NCBI GenBank assembly: GCA_013398955.1
Contig: VWPU01011638.1
Span: 1-64,000, forward strand
Direction of reading: 5' to 3'
Length of the DNA: 64,000 bases
Source: Callaeas wilsoni
Taxonomy: Eukaryota; Chordata; Aves; Passeriformes; Callaeidae
Shown piece by piece: positions 63,936 through 64,000 of the stretch (positions within the stretch are counted from its first letter, which is position 1; each line of letters begins with the position of its first letter). The notes below the pieces were generated by a model. The model was not told where the DNA came from, searched no databases, and saw only the letters and a program-made list of their open reading frames with translations. Both the position numbers and the translations under genes were made by a program.

Positions 63936-64000
63936 CGTTTCCTGGTTTGTTTTCGTTTGGGGTTTTTCTGGGATAGGCCAAGGGTGGACGAGCAGCAGGG

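Larger units (their letters stand above)
47131..64000 (+). other. ELP3: ELP3 intron 7, 5' part (runs off the window)
   Basis: At least 16.9 kb, far longer than the six preceding introns. It contains a 0.9-kb duplicated block, CR1 copies, an 81-bp tandem array, the 162-bp satellite and three single-N joins. In the remaining unique stretches (48380-49450, 49570-50755, 51390-52170, 52650-53785, 53960-55990, 56645-57995, 58560-60850, 62350-63235) I see no exon or RNA gene I can support. Confidence 0.75.

Overview
The window is nuclear DNA from a bird. The evidence is about forty truncated CR1 LINE copies with the avian 3' tail of repeated ATTCTGTG-like octamers, two recognisable vertebrate multi-exon genes, compact introns and CpG-island promoters. 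Passerine versus other bird cannot be decided by eye. There are no bacterial-type operons, CRISPR arrays or RNA genes that I can support.

Layout. Positions 1-372 are a CpG island with repeated CCAAT and X-box-like motifs and a probable non-coding first exon of FBXO16. FBXO16 (F-box only protein 16, + strand) has six coding exons between 5572 and 25400, predicting 278 residues. From 25401 to about 39960 is a gene-poor interval. It holds a 1.3-kb minisatellite with a unit of about 210 bp, a CTTCT microsatellite, several CR1 copies, a 22-bp minisatellite, and a CR1 element split by a solo LTR and ending in a greatly expanded octamer tail. A second CpG island at about 39960-40128 starts ELP3 (Elongator catalytic subunit 3, + strand). 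Its first seven coding exons (40129-47130, 208 codons plus 2 nt) are in the window; the rest of the radical-SAM domain and the whole acetyltransferase domain lie beyond 64000. From 47131 to the end is ELP3 intron 7, filled with CR1 copies, an 81-bp tandem array, a 162-bp satellite and three single-N contig joins.

The two genes have no known common pathway: FBXO16 is an SCF-type ubiquitin-ligase adaptor and ELP3 modifies wobble uridines in tRNA. They are simply neighbours on the same strand. The long open frames elsewhere are explained by CR1 sequence, by tandem repeats that keep all frames open, or by GC-rich antisense frames, and are not annotated as genes.

The best second-look items are: the duplicated NF-Y/RFX-like promoter block; the GC-AG intron in FBXO16; the clean solo LTR inside CR1 with its target duplication; the roughly 175-bp inverted duplication in FBXO16 intron 3; the 162-bp satellite; and the observation that all three N characters sit between duplicated contig ends, which marks assembly artefacts. 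I found no convincing new multi-gene system.
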